NCBI GenBank assembly: GCA_019414445.1
Contig: DXMA01000008.1
Span: forward strand, 49,945-113,944
Length of the DNA stretch: 64,000 nucleotides
Reading direction: 5' to 3'
Origin: Collinsella sp.
GTDB lineage: Bacteria; Actinomycetota; Coriobacteriia; Coriobacteriales; Coriobacteriaceae
Of this stretch, positions 51,682 to 60,827 are shown piece after piece. The notes under the pieces are model-generated. The model was not told the DNA's origin and made no database searches. It worked only from the letters and a program-made list of their open reading frames with translations. A program made the translations under genes and the position numbers. Position 1 is the stretch's first letter, and the number at the start of each line of letters is the position of its first letter.

Positions 51682-52713
51682 ATGATGGGAAATATTTCGG
51701 TTTCTGCTTTAAAGGATCATTTGCCTGATCCTGTCATGGGGGTTGCGAGGGCCATTTTTAATGGCTATCCAAGTTTGCTCGCCGCTTCAATGCGGCAGGC
51801 GGCACGGTTCGGGAAGTCTTATTCTCGAAACAAGATCAAATATGCAGAGCAAGCAGAAGCTCATATAATTTATTGTACCCATCAGCTTGAAAAAGGGTTG
51901 AGCCACGAGGACTTTCGTGCTGGATTTGGAGTGAAGGTCCTCGCCGAACTCTCTCGCTACATGCATGTCTTTGAAGATATGGGTGGAAGTACGGATAGCC
52001 TGGCCTATCAATCCGCCTTGGGTGCGCTAATCGAATATCGTGACAGACATGAGAATAGTTCTGAATATACGCATATGTTTATGCAAGCAATTGGCGACCA
52101 ACTGTTTTCTAAACTGGATTCAAAGCCTTTATATCCCGGTGGAAGCTGCAAAATCGCTCATGATTTTGCTGTGGCAGGCATTATTCCAGGTTCTGTTGAC
52201 GAGCTATTAAGTAACCGTCATTCTGTTAGAGAGTATTCTGATACACCCGTTTCGTTGACAAAGGTCATTAATGCTATCGAGACGGCCACCAAAGCTCCGT
52301 CTGCATGCAATCGACAACCAACAAGAGTTCGGATTATCAATAACCAGGAACTCATCCATGAGACATTAGGAATTACAAGTGGATTCAGAGGCTACGCGAT
52401 GCCTCCAATGCTCGTCGTGTTGACGGTTGATAATCGGGTTTACTTTGGACCGCAAGAACGTAACGAGGGCTTTGTTGATGGCGGCATTTTTGCAATGGCG
52501 TTATTGCTGGCACTTGAAGAGCAGGGTTTGGCTTCTTGTCCGCTCAATACAATGCTAAGACGAGGTCCTGAAAAAGCGATTCGCGGTCTATTGAAACTAC
52601 CCTATTGTGAGGAATTGGTCATGCTGATTTCCATAGGGAATTATTCAAAGAATGCCCAATCATGCGTTTCTGCTCGTTTTCATGCCGACGCAATTGTTAC
52701 GGTGGTTGACTAG
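51682..52713 (+). CDS. nitroreductase-family flavoprotein in the exopolysaccharide locus
   Basis: A 343-residue protein. The N-terminal 160 residues are helical and without a name; the C-terminal part is an FMN-binding nitroreductase fold (SVDELLSNRHSVREYSDTPV, TKAPSACNRQPTRVRIINN, DGGIFAMALLLALEEQGLASCPLNTM). It lies between the pyruvyl transferase and a glycosyltransferase, overlapping or abutting the latter. Co-occurrence suggests modification of the polysaccharide or a redox step on its precursor, which is inference. Confidence 0.83.
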   Translation: MMGNISVSALKDHLPDPVMGVARAIFNGYPSLLAASMRQAARFGKSYSRNKIKYAEQAEAHIIYCTHQLEKGLSHEDFRAGFGVKVLAELSRYMHVFEDMGGSTDSLAYQSALGALIEYRDRHENSSEYTHMFMQAIGDQLFSKLDSKPLYPGGSCKIAHDFAVAGIIPGSVDELLSNRHSVREYSDTPVSLTKVINAIETATKAPSACNRQPTRVRIINNQELIHETLGITSGFRGYAMPPMLVVLTVDNRVYFGPQERNEGFVDGGIFAMALLLALEEQGLASCPLNTMLRRGPEKAIRGLLKLPYCEELVMLISIGNYSKNAQSCVSARFHADAIVTVVD

Positions 52714-52714
52714 C

Positions 52715-53854
52715 TTGATTACCTCATCTCCAATTCATGTTCTCCAAGTGGTTCCCTCATTAAGTCGTTCTGCCGGTGTTTCTCAATTTGTTCATAACAT
52801 GTCTTTGGGCATTGATGAGCATCGAGTTGTATTTGATTATCTACACCATGCAACATTGAATGGTAAACCCTTGCGTGACTGCACTTATGATCAGGAGCTT
52901 ATTGCGCACGGTTCTCGTGTCTATACGGTGTCTTTCGCTTCTGCGGGGCTTGGCCAGTTCATTAAAGAAGTCGAAGAGTTTTTCGTTAAGCATGGACGCG
53001 AGTACGATATCGTGCATTGTCATATGCCCAACTCGGCTTTTTGCGTTCTCAGGGAGGCTAAGCGTGCCGGCATCGAACATCGTGTCCTACATAGTCATCT
53101 GAATAGTTCATCTGACAACGTTCTTCATCGTGTTCGAAATGCTCCGTTGATTGCGTGGGGCAAGAGGTATGCAACTGATGGGGTGGCGTGCTCTGATGAA
53201 GCTGGTAGATACCTGTTTGGAAATAAGCCGTTTGCTGTAATGAAAAATGGAATCGTACTCAGCAATTATGCATATGACGATAGCTCCAATGCTTCCCTGC
53301 GTGCTGAACTCTGCATTGGCAATAGTGACCCCGTTATTGGAAGTGTCGGTCGTTTTGTCAAGCAAAAGAACTTTGAATTTGGCGTCAAGGTGTTCGCAGA
53401 GCTGAAGCGCAGTATTCCTAATGTTAAGTGGGTGATTTTGGGCGCTGGAGATGGCATGGACAGAGTTAGGGCCATTGCTAAGGAGCTTGGTGTAAACGAA
53501 TCCGTCGTCATGCCCGGCGTGCGCGTTGACGTCGCTCGTTTTTACTCGCTGTTCGACGTCTTCTTTATGCCTTCGCTATATGAGGGGCTTCCTGTCTCTG
53601 CTGTTGAAGCTCAAGCCTCTGGGCTTCGTTGTGTTTTTTCGACTGGCGTTCCTGAGGAAAGTGACATAACGGGCGTGAGTAGATTTGTCGGTTTAAATGA
53701 GCCATATGCTGTATGGGCCTCTGCACTTGCTGATGCTATGTCGGTTGGTCGTGATAGCGGAGCTGTTGAGAAATTAACCTCCGCTGGCTATTCGGCAGCG
53801 GCTAATGCAAAGAAATTGATGGAGTTCTACGAGGGGCTTGTTGCTCAGCGTTAG
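52715..53854 (+). CDS. family 1/4 glycosyltransferase
   Basis: A GT-B-fold transferase of about 379 residues. IHVLQVVPSLSRSAGVSQFV opens the N-terminal domain, VHCHMPNSAF follows, and MPSLYEGLPVSAVEAQASGL is the donor-binding EX7E motif near residue 290. The start is uncertain: TTG 52715 sits one base after the previous stop, TTG 52706 and ATG 52682 would overlap it. The protein is complete and in the same operon. Confidence 0.85.
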   Translation: MITSSPIHVLQVVPSLSRSAGVSQFVHNMSLGIDEHRVVFDYLHHATLNGKPLRDCTYDQELIAHGSRVYTVSFASAGLGQFIKEVEEFFVKHGREYDIVHCHMPNSAFCVLREAKRAGIEHRVLHSHLNSSSDNVLHRVRNAPLIAWGKRYATDGVACSDEAGRYLFGNKPFAVMKNGIVLSNYAYDDSSNASLRAELCIGNSDPVIGSVGRFVKQKNFEFGVKVFAELKRSIPNVKWVILGAGDGMDRVRAIAKELGVNESVVMPGVRVDVARFYSLFDVFFMPSLYEGLPVSAVEAQASGLRCVFSTGVPEESDITGVSRFVGLNEPYAVWASALADAMSVGRDSGAVEKLTSAGYSAAANAKKLMEFYEGLVAQR

Positions 53855-53902
53855 ATGCGTTTTTCGATGCAACGGGTGTGGTTTTGGTTGAAGGACGTAG
53901 AC

Positions 53903-54484
53903 ATGAATAAAGACTATTTTGGAATTGCTGAACGGGTAATCAGAGAGAAAACTAACAGTCGTTTTTCTAAGGGTAGGCAAAATCATCTGACACGAAGCGA
54001 TTTTTCTATTATTTCCAATAATTGTTGGGCCGGAACGGTCTATCGGTATTTCGGCTTACCGTATCAATCGCCTACAGCAGGGCTGTATTTTTTTGGAACT
54101 GAATACGTAAAGTTCGCGGGAGATTTAAGGCACTATCTGAATACGCCCATAGAATTCATCGATTCTTGTGATTCGGCTCATTACGAGACTTTGAAATCTC
54201 GCAATGAGCTGAGTAAGCCTGTTGGAATTATCGATGACGTTGAGATTGTATTTCTACATTATCCAACGCCTGAGGAGGCTAGAGCTAAATGGGAGCGACG
54301 GGTTGAAAGGGTGAACTGGGACAATCTGTTTATTAAATTCAGCCAGATGAATGATTGTCGCGAAGAAGATCTTAGGGCGTTTGATTCTTTGGAGCACACG
54401 AACAAGATTTGCTTTACGGCGATGCGACGCCCCGATATTGCATGCTCGGTTTATCATCCCGCCTCTGTTCGGGGGGGGGAATAA
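53903..54484 (+). CDS. DUF1919 exopolysaccharide protein, C-terminus cut by a G9 tract
   Basis: A DUF1919 protein, a family found in polysaccharide clusters and of unclear enzymatic role. FSIISNNCWAGTVYRYFGLP and FGTEYVKFAGDLRHYLN are family blocks. From ATG 53903 (AAGGA upstream; ATG 53855 possible) it has 193 residues and ends ASVRGGE because nine G (54471-54479) lead straight into TAA. One more G would continue through GITNDTDRFTQGFNLVDWLN to a TGA at 54559-54561, an end that looks like a natural domain end. So this allele may be the off or altered phase. Confidence 0.75.
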   Translation: MNKDYFGIAERVIREKTNSRFSKGRQNHLTRSDFSIISNNCWAGTVYRYFGLPYQSPTAGLYFFGTEYVKFAGDLRHYLNTPIEFIDSCDSAHYETLKSRNELSKPVGIIDDVEIVFLHYPTPEEARAKWERRVERVNWDNLFIKFSQMNDCREEDLRAFDSLEHTNKICFTAMRRPDIACSVYHPASVRGGE

Positions 54485-54674
54485 CAAATGATACGGATCG
54501 CTTTACACAAGGATTCAATTTAGTCGATTGGTTGAACTCGGAACCTGCAAAGTATTGCTGATGAAGGTAATTCTCTTATTGAGATGCATTGAGGGAAATG
54601 GATGTATAGAGTAGTTATTAAAAACAATGTAGATATGTCGCAGCCCGCACCTAAGGAGTAGGGTGACTATCTAA

Positions 54675-55781
54675 ATGTTGGTATATTTGCAGCTTATTGT
54701 CTTTGCGGTAGTTTTTGGTTTTGTATTACGGCCTGAACGTTCCGCTTCCTTTAAAAAGACCTATCTTTTAGTCACTTTTTCAGCAATTTTCTTTGTTGCT
54801 TCAGTGCGATCAAGTTCAGTTGGTATTGATACTGAAATGCACTGTAGAGCGTTTTTAAGTGCCTCTCGTTTGCCGTTCTCTTCTCTTGTTGAGATGACAG
54901 ACAGATTTGAGTACGGTTTCCTATTATTTTGCAAGGTTCTTTCACTCATCAGCGGTGATTTTCAGATTCTTCTCGTAGCATCAAGTGCGGTTATATGTCT
55001 CTGCACTGCATTATTTATTTTTAAGCTCGCTGATGAGCCTATTTTGCCCACTGTGCTATTTTTGTGCCTGCTGTTTCCGAGTTATCTGAACATCATGCGC
55101 GAGGCAATTGCTATTGCAATCGGTATGCTTGCAATAATTGTACTTAGGGATCGTAAGGTTCCTGTATTTATTCTACTCGTGTTCCTTGCCGCCTCATTCC
55201 ATAGGTCCGCTCTCGTGCTGTTTGCTCTCATCCCTCTCAGCAAGGTTGAAATTAACTTAATGAGCATGACAGTTCTTATAATTGGAGCTATATTCAGCTT
55301 TCTATTTGTCAATCCACTCCTTAACGCGGTCGCGGCAGTCCTGGGCAAAAATAGTTTTTATGATGCGGACTTTATGGGGTCAAACTATTTTGGCGCTCTA
55401 ATTTCACTTCTATTTAATGCCCTGCTCGTCGGCATATTTTTTAATTATCTAAAAGTTGCTGACCGCGCTGAGGGCGTGGCTCAAGGTAAGTCCGTCAGCC
55501 TTGCCTTGCGCTGGGGTGAACTGCTCTGGCTTGTCTTTTCCGCCGTCGGTATGAAAGTACAAATTGTTGCTCGATTCGGATACTATTTCGCGCCTCTTGT
55601 TCTTGTTGCTTTGCCTCTCGTTTTAAAGGCAGCTAATGACGGAGAAACGCGTTTCGTTCGGTTCTCATTGATTGCGATTTCTGTTATGTATTTCGTTGTT
55701 GTTCAATTATTTAGGCCTGAATGGTATGGAATCGTTCCTTATACGGCTGACTTGTCGCGGTTTATGTCTCTGTTTTACTGA
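54675..55781 (+). CDS. EpsG-family polysaccharide polymerase (Wzy-like)
   Basis: A 368-residue polytopic membrane protein with about ten hydrophobic segments. VRSSSVGIDTEMHCRAF is the EpsG-family loop (usually R...GxDT..Y), followed by FEYGFLLFCKVLSLIS and IMREAIAIAIGMLAI, which match the family. It probably joins repeat units outside the membrane. ATG 54675 has AAGGAG unusually far upstream. The 190 bases before it hold the out-of-frame tail of the DUF1919 gene and no other gene. Confidence 0.82.
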   Translation: MLVYLQLIVFAVVFGFVLRPERSASFKKTYLLVTFSAIFFVASVRSSSVGIDTEMHCRAFLSASRLPFSSLVEMTDRFEYGFLLFCKVLSLISGDFQILLVASSAVICLCTALFIFKLADEPILPTVLFLCLLFPSYLNIMREAIAIAIGMLAIIVLRDRKVPVFILLVFLAASFHRSALVLFALIPLSKVEINLMSMTVLIIGAIFSFLFVNPLLNAVAAVLGKNSFYDADFMGSNYFGALISLLFNALLVGIFFNYLKVADRAEGVAQGKSVSLALRWGELLWLVFSAVGMKVQIVARFGYYFAPLVLVALPLVLKAANDGETRFVRFSLIAISVMYFVVVQLFRPEWYGIVPYTADLSRFMSLFY

Positions 55782-55890
55782 GCCCTAAGTATTTAATTGT
55801 GCCGTGTGAACTCATTTTTCGTGATCCCGTCGATTCACTCTTGTAATTAATCGTTTACCACAGTAAATAAGTTCTTAGTTAGGATGTAAT

Positions 55891-57030
55891 ATGAATAATA
55901 AGCTGAAAATGGCTATTAAGTCCGTCCCCTTTGTTTCCGGTATCGCAAAAGGTGTAAATCGCACTGTGGGGATTACGGTGCGTACTGCTATGCATTATCC
56001 TGCGATGCGCAAGCTGAACAATGAGCTCGTTGATTCAATGGCTAGACTAGATAAGACTAGCGGCATGCGTATCTGGTATTTTGGGGTGCCCACTCACCTG
56101 AATTTGGGAGATCAAGCTCAAAAATTTGTTATTGAAAAATGGCTCCAAAATAATTATTCGGAAGCTGAAATTATTAAAATTCCAAGTAAGGCATTTAACG
56201 CCGGTACCAGCAGGATTGTCCGCATGATTCAGAATCTAATTCGCCCTAATGATCTGATTGTCATGCAGAGTGGTCATACGATGGACGGACTCCACGACGA
56301 TGAGACGCCGCATAGGCTTGCTTCAACTTGTTTTCCCGATAACAGAATTGTTTTTTTCCCGACTTCAATTCGTTTTAACAGCAAACGTGGTAAAGAATTG
56401 GACCGTAAGGCAATAGGGTCACACGTTAATACTTTGTTTTTGGCTAGGGATGCCGTCTCTGCACAGATTGCTCGAGATTTGTATCCTCGACTTGATGTCC
56501 GTCTTTATCCTGACGTTGTGACCTCATTGATTGGGAAATATTCCTTTGATAACCAGCGCGAAGGTGTATTGCTTTGCGCTCGAAACGATGGCGAGAAGCT
56601 GTACTCTTATACGGCCATCGATAAGCTTGCTTCTGCTCTTTCCGGTCTTTGTGATGTTTCTCGGACTGACACCACCGTTAAATGGGATGGTATCGATCTG
56701 GACTCTCATGATGCTTGGACCGGAATCGAGGGCGTCATCGAATCTTATTCGCAAAAGTGCGTTATTGTTACCGATCGTTATCATGGCACGATATTTGCCC
56801 GTATTGCCGGAACGCCCGTTGTGGTTCTTAAGACCAATGATCACAAGGTTGTCTCAGGTGCCAAATGGTTTACAGATGCAGGGGATGAGGGGATTGTTGT
56901 TGCTGACAATCTTGAGGAGGTCCCGGGGCTTGTGTCCGCTTTCATGAAGCGCTTCCCGGATGGCGTTTCCGCTCCTGCTTTCGCTGCCGATTATTATGAT
57001 GGTCTGAAATCCGTTATTGAGGAAATGTAA
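55891..57030 (+). CDS. polysaccharide pyruvyl transferase family protein 2
   Basis: A 379-residue relative of the protein at 50549. It has an N-terminal extension of about 60 residues, then IWYFGVPTHLNLGDQAQKFV, a central VVTSLIGKYSF and the family block VTDRYHGTIFARIAGTPVVV. ATG 55891 follows TTAGGATG. Its partner gene order (polymerase before, flippase after) suggests it adds pyruvate or another ketal to the repeat unit; the family also contains non-pyruvate members. Confidence 0.83.
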   Translation: MNNKLKMAIKSVPFVSGIAKGVNRTVGITVRTAMHYPAMRKLNNELVDSMARLDKTSGMRIWYFGVPTHLNLGDQAQKFVIEKWLQNNYSEAEIIKIPSKAFNAGTSRIVRMIQNLIRPNDLIVMQSGHTMDGLHDDETPHRLASTCFPDNRIVFFPTSIRFNSKRGKELDRKAIGSHVNTLFLARDAVSAQIARDLYPRLDVRLYPDVVTSLIGKYSFDNQREGVLLCARNDGEKLYSYTAIDKLASALSGLCDVSRTDTTVKWDGIDLDSHDAWTGIEGVIESYSQKCVIVTDRYHGTIFARIAGTPVVVLKTNDHKVVSGAKWFTDAGDEGIVVADNLEEVPGLVSAFMKRFPDGVSAPAFAADYYDGLKSVIEEM

Positions 57031-57033
57031 TAA

Positions 57034-58437
57034 ATGAAGAAAAGCTATAAGGCACTTGTAAGCGATGCTGCAGTTTTTGCTGCCGGCAACATGCTTACGA
57101 AATTGATACAGTTCCTATTGCTTCCGATGTATACCGCACTGCTTACTACTGAGCAATACGGTATTGGTGAGCTTGTAAACAATACTGCCGAATTGCTTTA
57201 TCCCCTTTGCTGCCTCGGTGTCTATGAGGGCGTGTTTCGTTTCTCAATCGACCGGGACTCCGATAATAAGGCCGTATTCTCTACGGGTATCAGTATCGCT
57301 CTTTTCCTTTTGCCAGTTGTGGCAGCTGCGGGAATTTTCGGCTATTCATTTACTGGCTTTGATTACACATGGCAATTGGTCATTCTCTGCTTTATTACTT
57401 CCTTTAAAGTGATTTGCCTTCAATTTTCCAAGGGTATCGGTAAGACTCGACTTTATGCCTCATCGGGGGTTTTGGGTGCACTAACGTTGTTCTGTGCCGG
57501 TTACCTTTTCCTCGGCGTCTTTGGCATGGGCGTAAATGGCTACCTGCTGGCGCTGATTCTGTCGCAGGGCATTCAACTTTTACTTGTCTTTTTTGGGGCC
57601 AAAGTCTGGCGCTTTGCCAGTATGGGTGCATTTTCAAAACCACTGGCTCGAGACCTGCTGCGTTATAGCCTCCCAATGATTCCTAACGCCCTGGCTTGGT
57701 GGTTTGTTAATCTCTCCGGTCGTTATATCGTTATGTTCTCGCAAGGCGTCGATGTCGCAGGACTATACACAGCCGCTTCTAAGTTGCCTGCGGTGATGAA
57801 TATGGTTGTTACCATTTTCCAGCAGTCGTGGCAAATTTTCTCAGCACGCGAATACGATGCAAGTGATTCTAGGAGTTCCTTCGGAACAGTTTTTAAGGTC
57901 TTTACTGCATTCCTTTTGTGTGCTGGTTCATTGGTTATTGCGCTGACCGTTCCACTTTCGCGCATTATGCTTAGCGGTGATTTTTTTGCCGCTTACGTCT
58001 TCGTTCCTTTTCTAATGCTCAGTTCTGTCATTAGTGGATATTCGACTTATTTCGGCACTCTATACAACGCGGCTAAGAGCAACGGCATGATATTTGTGAC
58101 AACTATGGTTGGCGCTTTTGTTAATGTGGTGCTTGGCGCTTTGCTCTCTTTTGCGATCGGGGCATGGGGGCCCATCATTGCTGGTGTTGTTGCCTATGTT
58201 TTGATTTCACTCATGAGGGCTTATGACACAAAGAGACTAATTAACATTGATGTTGACATCCCATATCAGATCATTGGACTCGGGCTGCTGCTTGTTGAAT
58301 GTGTCCTCATTTCATTTGGTTTTGCATTCGCAACTCTGGTTTCTGTCGTCTGCTCCCTCCTCTTCATGCTGTTCACGCTATATAGGTATCGCAGGATAGC
58401 TAAAACTCTCTTGAAATCATTGAAAGTAGGACATTAA
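57034..58437 (+). CDS. repeat-unit flippase (Wzx, polysaccharide transport family)
   Basis: A 467-residue membrane protein with 12-14 hydrophobic segments of the MATE-like oligosaccharide flippase family. It starts DAAVFAAGNMLTKLIQFLLL and includes LRYSLPMIPNALAWWFVNLSGRYIV, a typical central pair of helices. It moves lipid-linked repeat units across the membrane before polymerisation. It begins three bases after the previous stop and ends one base before the next start. Confidence 0.88.
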   Translation: MKKSYKALVSDAAVFAAGNMLTKLIQFLLLPMYTALLTTEQYGIGELVNNTAELLYPLCCLGVYEGVFRFSIDRDSDNKAVFSTGISIALFLLPVVAAAGIFGYSFTGFDYTWQLVILCFITSFKVICLQFSKGIGKTRLYASSGVLGALTLFCAGYLFLGVFGMGVNGYLLALILSQGIQLLLVFFGAKVWRFASMGAFSKPLARDLLRYSLPMIPNALAWWFVNLSGRYIVMFSQGVDVAGLYTAASKLPAVMNMVVTIFQQSWQIFSAREYDASDSRSSFGTVFKVFTAFLLCAGSLVIALTVPLSRIMLSGDFFAAYVFVPFLMLSSVISGYSTYFGTLYNAAKSNGMIFVTTMVGAFVNVVLGALLSFAIGAWGPIIAGVVAYVLISLMRAYDTKRLINIDVDIPYQIIGLGLLLVECVLISFGFAFATLVSVVCSLLFMLFTLYRYRRIAKTLLKSLKVGH

Positions 58438-58438
58438 C

Positions 58439-59656
58439 GTGTGTAATGTAGAGACAATTGGTTTACCAGCTTCAGATAATTGCCTTGGTTGCTCGGCATG
58501 CGTGGCAGCGTGCGCTAGGGGAGCCTTGAATCTCGAACAGGATGAGCGCGGCTTCTATCGGCCGGCGGTTGATGATGGGCTATGCGTTGGTTGCGGCGCT
58601 TGCTCTAGGGCATGTCCCGTTGTTGGTTCGCCAACCTCACGACACAGGCCTTTAAAGACGATGGCTGCCTGGGACAAGGATCGGGGCCGTCGTTTGGCCG
58701 CAACATCTGGCGGTATGTTTATGCTTCTTGCTGATGCCTTTGTGCGTCAAGGCGGCTGGGTGTGCGGTGCGGTCATGAATGAAGATATGATTGTTGAGCA
58801 CATTGTCTCTAACGATATTGATGTCATCGCCAAGATGCGCGGTTCGAAGTATGTTCAGAGTCGTATTGATGCGGCCCTGTCAGACTGTCTTGATTTGCTT
58901 AAACGCGGTGAGAGGGTTCTGTTTTCCGGAACTTCCTGCCAGGTCGATGCGATGCGCAGATTGGCGCGCGGCCGACTTTCCGCGAATCTTATGACGGTAG
59001 ATGTTCTTTGCCATGGCGCTCCGTCTCCCAGGGTTTGGGGCGACTATGTTTCTTATCGTGAGAGGGAGACTGGAAGTAAGGCTGTTTCTGCGCGATTTAG
59101 GAAGAAAGATCCTTCGTGGACAGTATTCAGCCTTGAAATGCTGTTTGAAAACGGGGATAGACGTTCTTGGTGCACTGTGGACGACTATTATCTCCGAGCT
59201 TTCCTCGGTGATTACATTACGCAAAATGCTTGCCATTCGTGTCCCTATACGGGGACTGACCGATTGAGCGATATCACGCTCGCAGATTTCTGGGGCTACG
59301 TTTCGGAGTCGCGCGCTGATAGAAATACCGAAGACGGTATTAGCCTTGTTCTTGTTAATTCTGATGCTGGAATGGGTTTGCTTAAATCCGTTGACGGTGT
59401 CCACTTGATTGACAAAGAGCTTGGCGAGGCGGTTAAGGGCAATCCCCCTTTGAGGACGGTGTTTCCCGCAAATGGCAGGTCCGATGAGTTTTGGGCCGAT
59501 TATGAGAAAGGCGGTTTCGATTCTGTTCTTGACGAGTATTTGGGACCGCGTGCTTCTAGTAAAAAGCATCAGCTTAGTCTCTGGTTCAATGATCATGCCT
59601 ATTTCTTCCCGGGTCCGCTGCGCCGCGCATTGGTAAGCGCGAGGGGTGGAAAATAG
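58439..59656 (+). CDS. F420 hydrogenase/dehydrogenase beta-subunit-like protein with two [4Fe-4S] sites
   Basis: A 405-residue protein. The N-terminus has two ferredoxin-type motifs, CLGCSACVAACARGAL and CVGCGACSRACPV. The rest is the F420 dehydrogenase beta-subunit domain (SGGMFMLLADAFV, SGTSCQVDAMRRL, ACHSCPYTGTDRLSDITLADFWG). Genes of this kind are regular members of gut bacterial polysaccharide loci alongside pyruvyl transferases. The start is GTG 58439 with GAAAGTAGG upstream. The true electron partner is unknown; F420 use is not implied. It ends the operon at the terminator 59651-59731. Confidence 0.85.
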   Translation: MCNVETIGLPASDNCLGCSACVAACARGALNLEQDERGFYRPAVDDGLCVGCGACSRACPVVGSPTSRHRPLKTMAAWDKDRGRRLAATSGGMFMLLADAFVRQGGWVCGAVMNEDMIVEHIVSNDIDVIAKMRGSKYVQSRIDAALSDCLDLLKRGERVLFSGTSCQVDAMRRLARGRLSANLMTVDVLCHGAPSPRVWGDYVSYRERETGSKAVSARFRKKDPSWTVFSLEMLFENGDRRSWCTVDDYYLRAFLGDYITQNACHSCPYTGTDRLSDITLADFWGYVSESRADRNTEDGISLVLVNSDAGMGLLKSVDGVHLIDKELGEAVKGNPPLRTVFPANGRSDEFWADYEKGGFDSVLDEYLGPRASSKKHQLSLWFNDHAYFFPGPLRRALVSARGGK

Positions 59657-59731
59657 CCAGGTGGCTATTTGCTTATGGGACATGTATCGTGTCGGTTTGA
59701 GGGGTATTGGCGAAGGCCGGTGCCCCTTTTT
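59651..59731 (+). terminator. double hairpin ending the exopolysaccharide operon
   Basis: AAATAGCCA/TGGCTATTT (59651-59670) overlaps the last stop codon. A second stem (59701-59711 with 59716-59726, with G-T pairs) is followed by TTTTT. Confidence 0.75.
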
Positions 59732-59884
59732 AGTCGCGATGGCTCTAAAAGTCTTTGGCTTTCCGCTATACGGATCCTGCTATTTAAAAGTCGTCAAACG
59801 GTATACCTGCATTGTTTGCGCATGAAATGATGCCGTCAAGATTCTTTCGCAAATTGATTTAGCCGTCTTCGGCCCCGCCCTCTT

Positions 59885-60364
59885 CTAGCCCTCCGCCTTT
59901 TCCTTCAGCTCGTCCATCTCCTCCAGTTTGGACATGTCCAGGTACCTTCTCTTGCCCCACTCGTGCTCCACTATGTACTTCAGCCTCGCAGTGACCAGCA
60001 TGAGGACCGAGTTGCCGTCCGGGAAGGTTCCGACGACCCTCGTCCTCCTCCTGATCTCGCGATTGATGCGCTCGATCCCGTTGTTCGTCCTGATCCGGCG
60101 CCAGTGATCGGGCGGGAATTCCGTGTAGGCCAGCGTCTCGGCGAACCCGTCGCGCACCGTCCTCGCGGCCGTCCCGCGGAGCTTCTGCACGCTGAGCTCG
60201 ATTTCCCCGACGCCCGTGATGAGCCTTCTCGCGTAGTGGCCGCTGCGGTAGTTCTCCCGGCCCGCCGTCCTCTTGTAGCGTTCGGCTCTGACAAGCCCGG
60301 ACGCCTCTTCGTCGAGTAGTGCGTCGAGCGGCCCCTCGTCGACCGATATGATGTTCGCAGACAC
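59885..60364 (-). pseudogene. IS256-family transposase with internal deletion
   Basis: A 159-residue remnant. The first half, with YKRTAGRENYRSGHYARRL and GEIELSVQKLRG, is the N-terminal zinc-like/HTH region of IS256 transposases; it then joins, still in frame, to the C-terminal block PPDHWRRIRTNNGIERINRE, RRTRVVGTFPDGNS and LMLVTARLKYI. The central DDE catalytic region is missing; intact relatives are about 400 residues. The gene is GC-rich, unlike the AT-rich locus around it. I could not find terminal inverted repeats. It cannot transpose by itself. Confidence 0.8.
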
Positions 60365-60827
60365 GGTCCGCGGTCTCTTTGTCGGTAATTTCCTGTTTGG
60401 TTGCTGAAAATCATATGTCAGGGCGCGCGCCGTGTTCCGCTATTCGGTTGTCAATTTGCGAAAGAAATTTTGCGTCACCGCTGTGTTCCAAACAGTTCGA
60501 TCATCAGGCTACCGTTTGGCGGAAAATAATAGACTGATGCGCTCTTCTAAAGTGTCGGGGAGTAATATTGTTCCAGGCGTTCACTGCCTGGTGCATGACG
60601 TTAACATCCACTTGTTGACCATTGAATTTAGTCGACTGATTATTGGGGGTTGTCGTGTCGCTAAACAATAGAGCTCTACAAAATACCGGAAGTAATAAGT
60701 TGGTTGTCGGCTCGTCCGATTGATTGCACAGATCGGCACACTGTTATCTTTTGAAATGGTGCCCCGGCATGCTTGTGCCTTTGAGAGACGCGTTACTCAT
60801 ATTGTTTGTTTTGCGTTAGGGGAGACA
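60365..60827. other. gene-poor interval
   Basis: About 460 AT-rich bases between the transposase remnant and the next gene. I see no reading frame with a family resemblance, no tRNA and no strong hairpin. It may be remnant DNA of the insertion. Confidence 0.5.

Noticed and set aside
54602..54661. 19-codon frame MYRVVIKNNVDMSQPAPKE before the polymerase gene
   Set aside because: No ribosome site and no resemblance to a known peptide; probably chance.
59657..60430. intact IS256 element
   Set aside because: The transposase lacks its centre and I found no pair of terminal inverted repeats.
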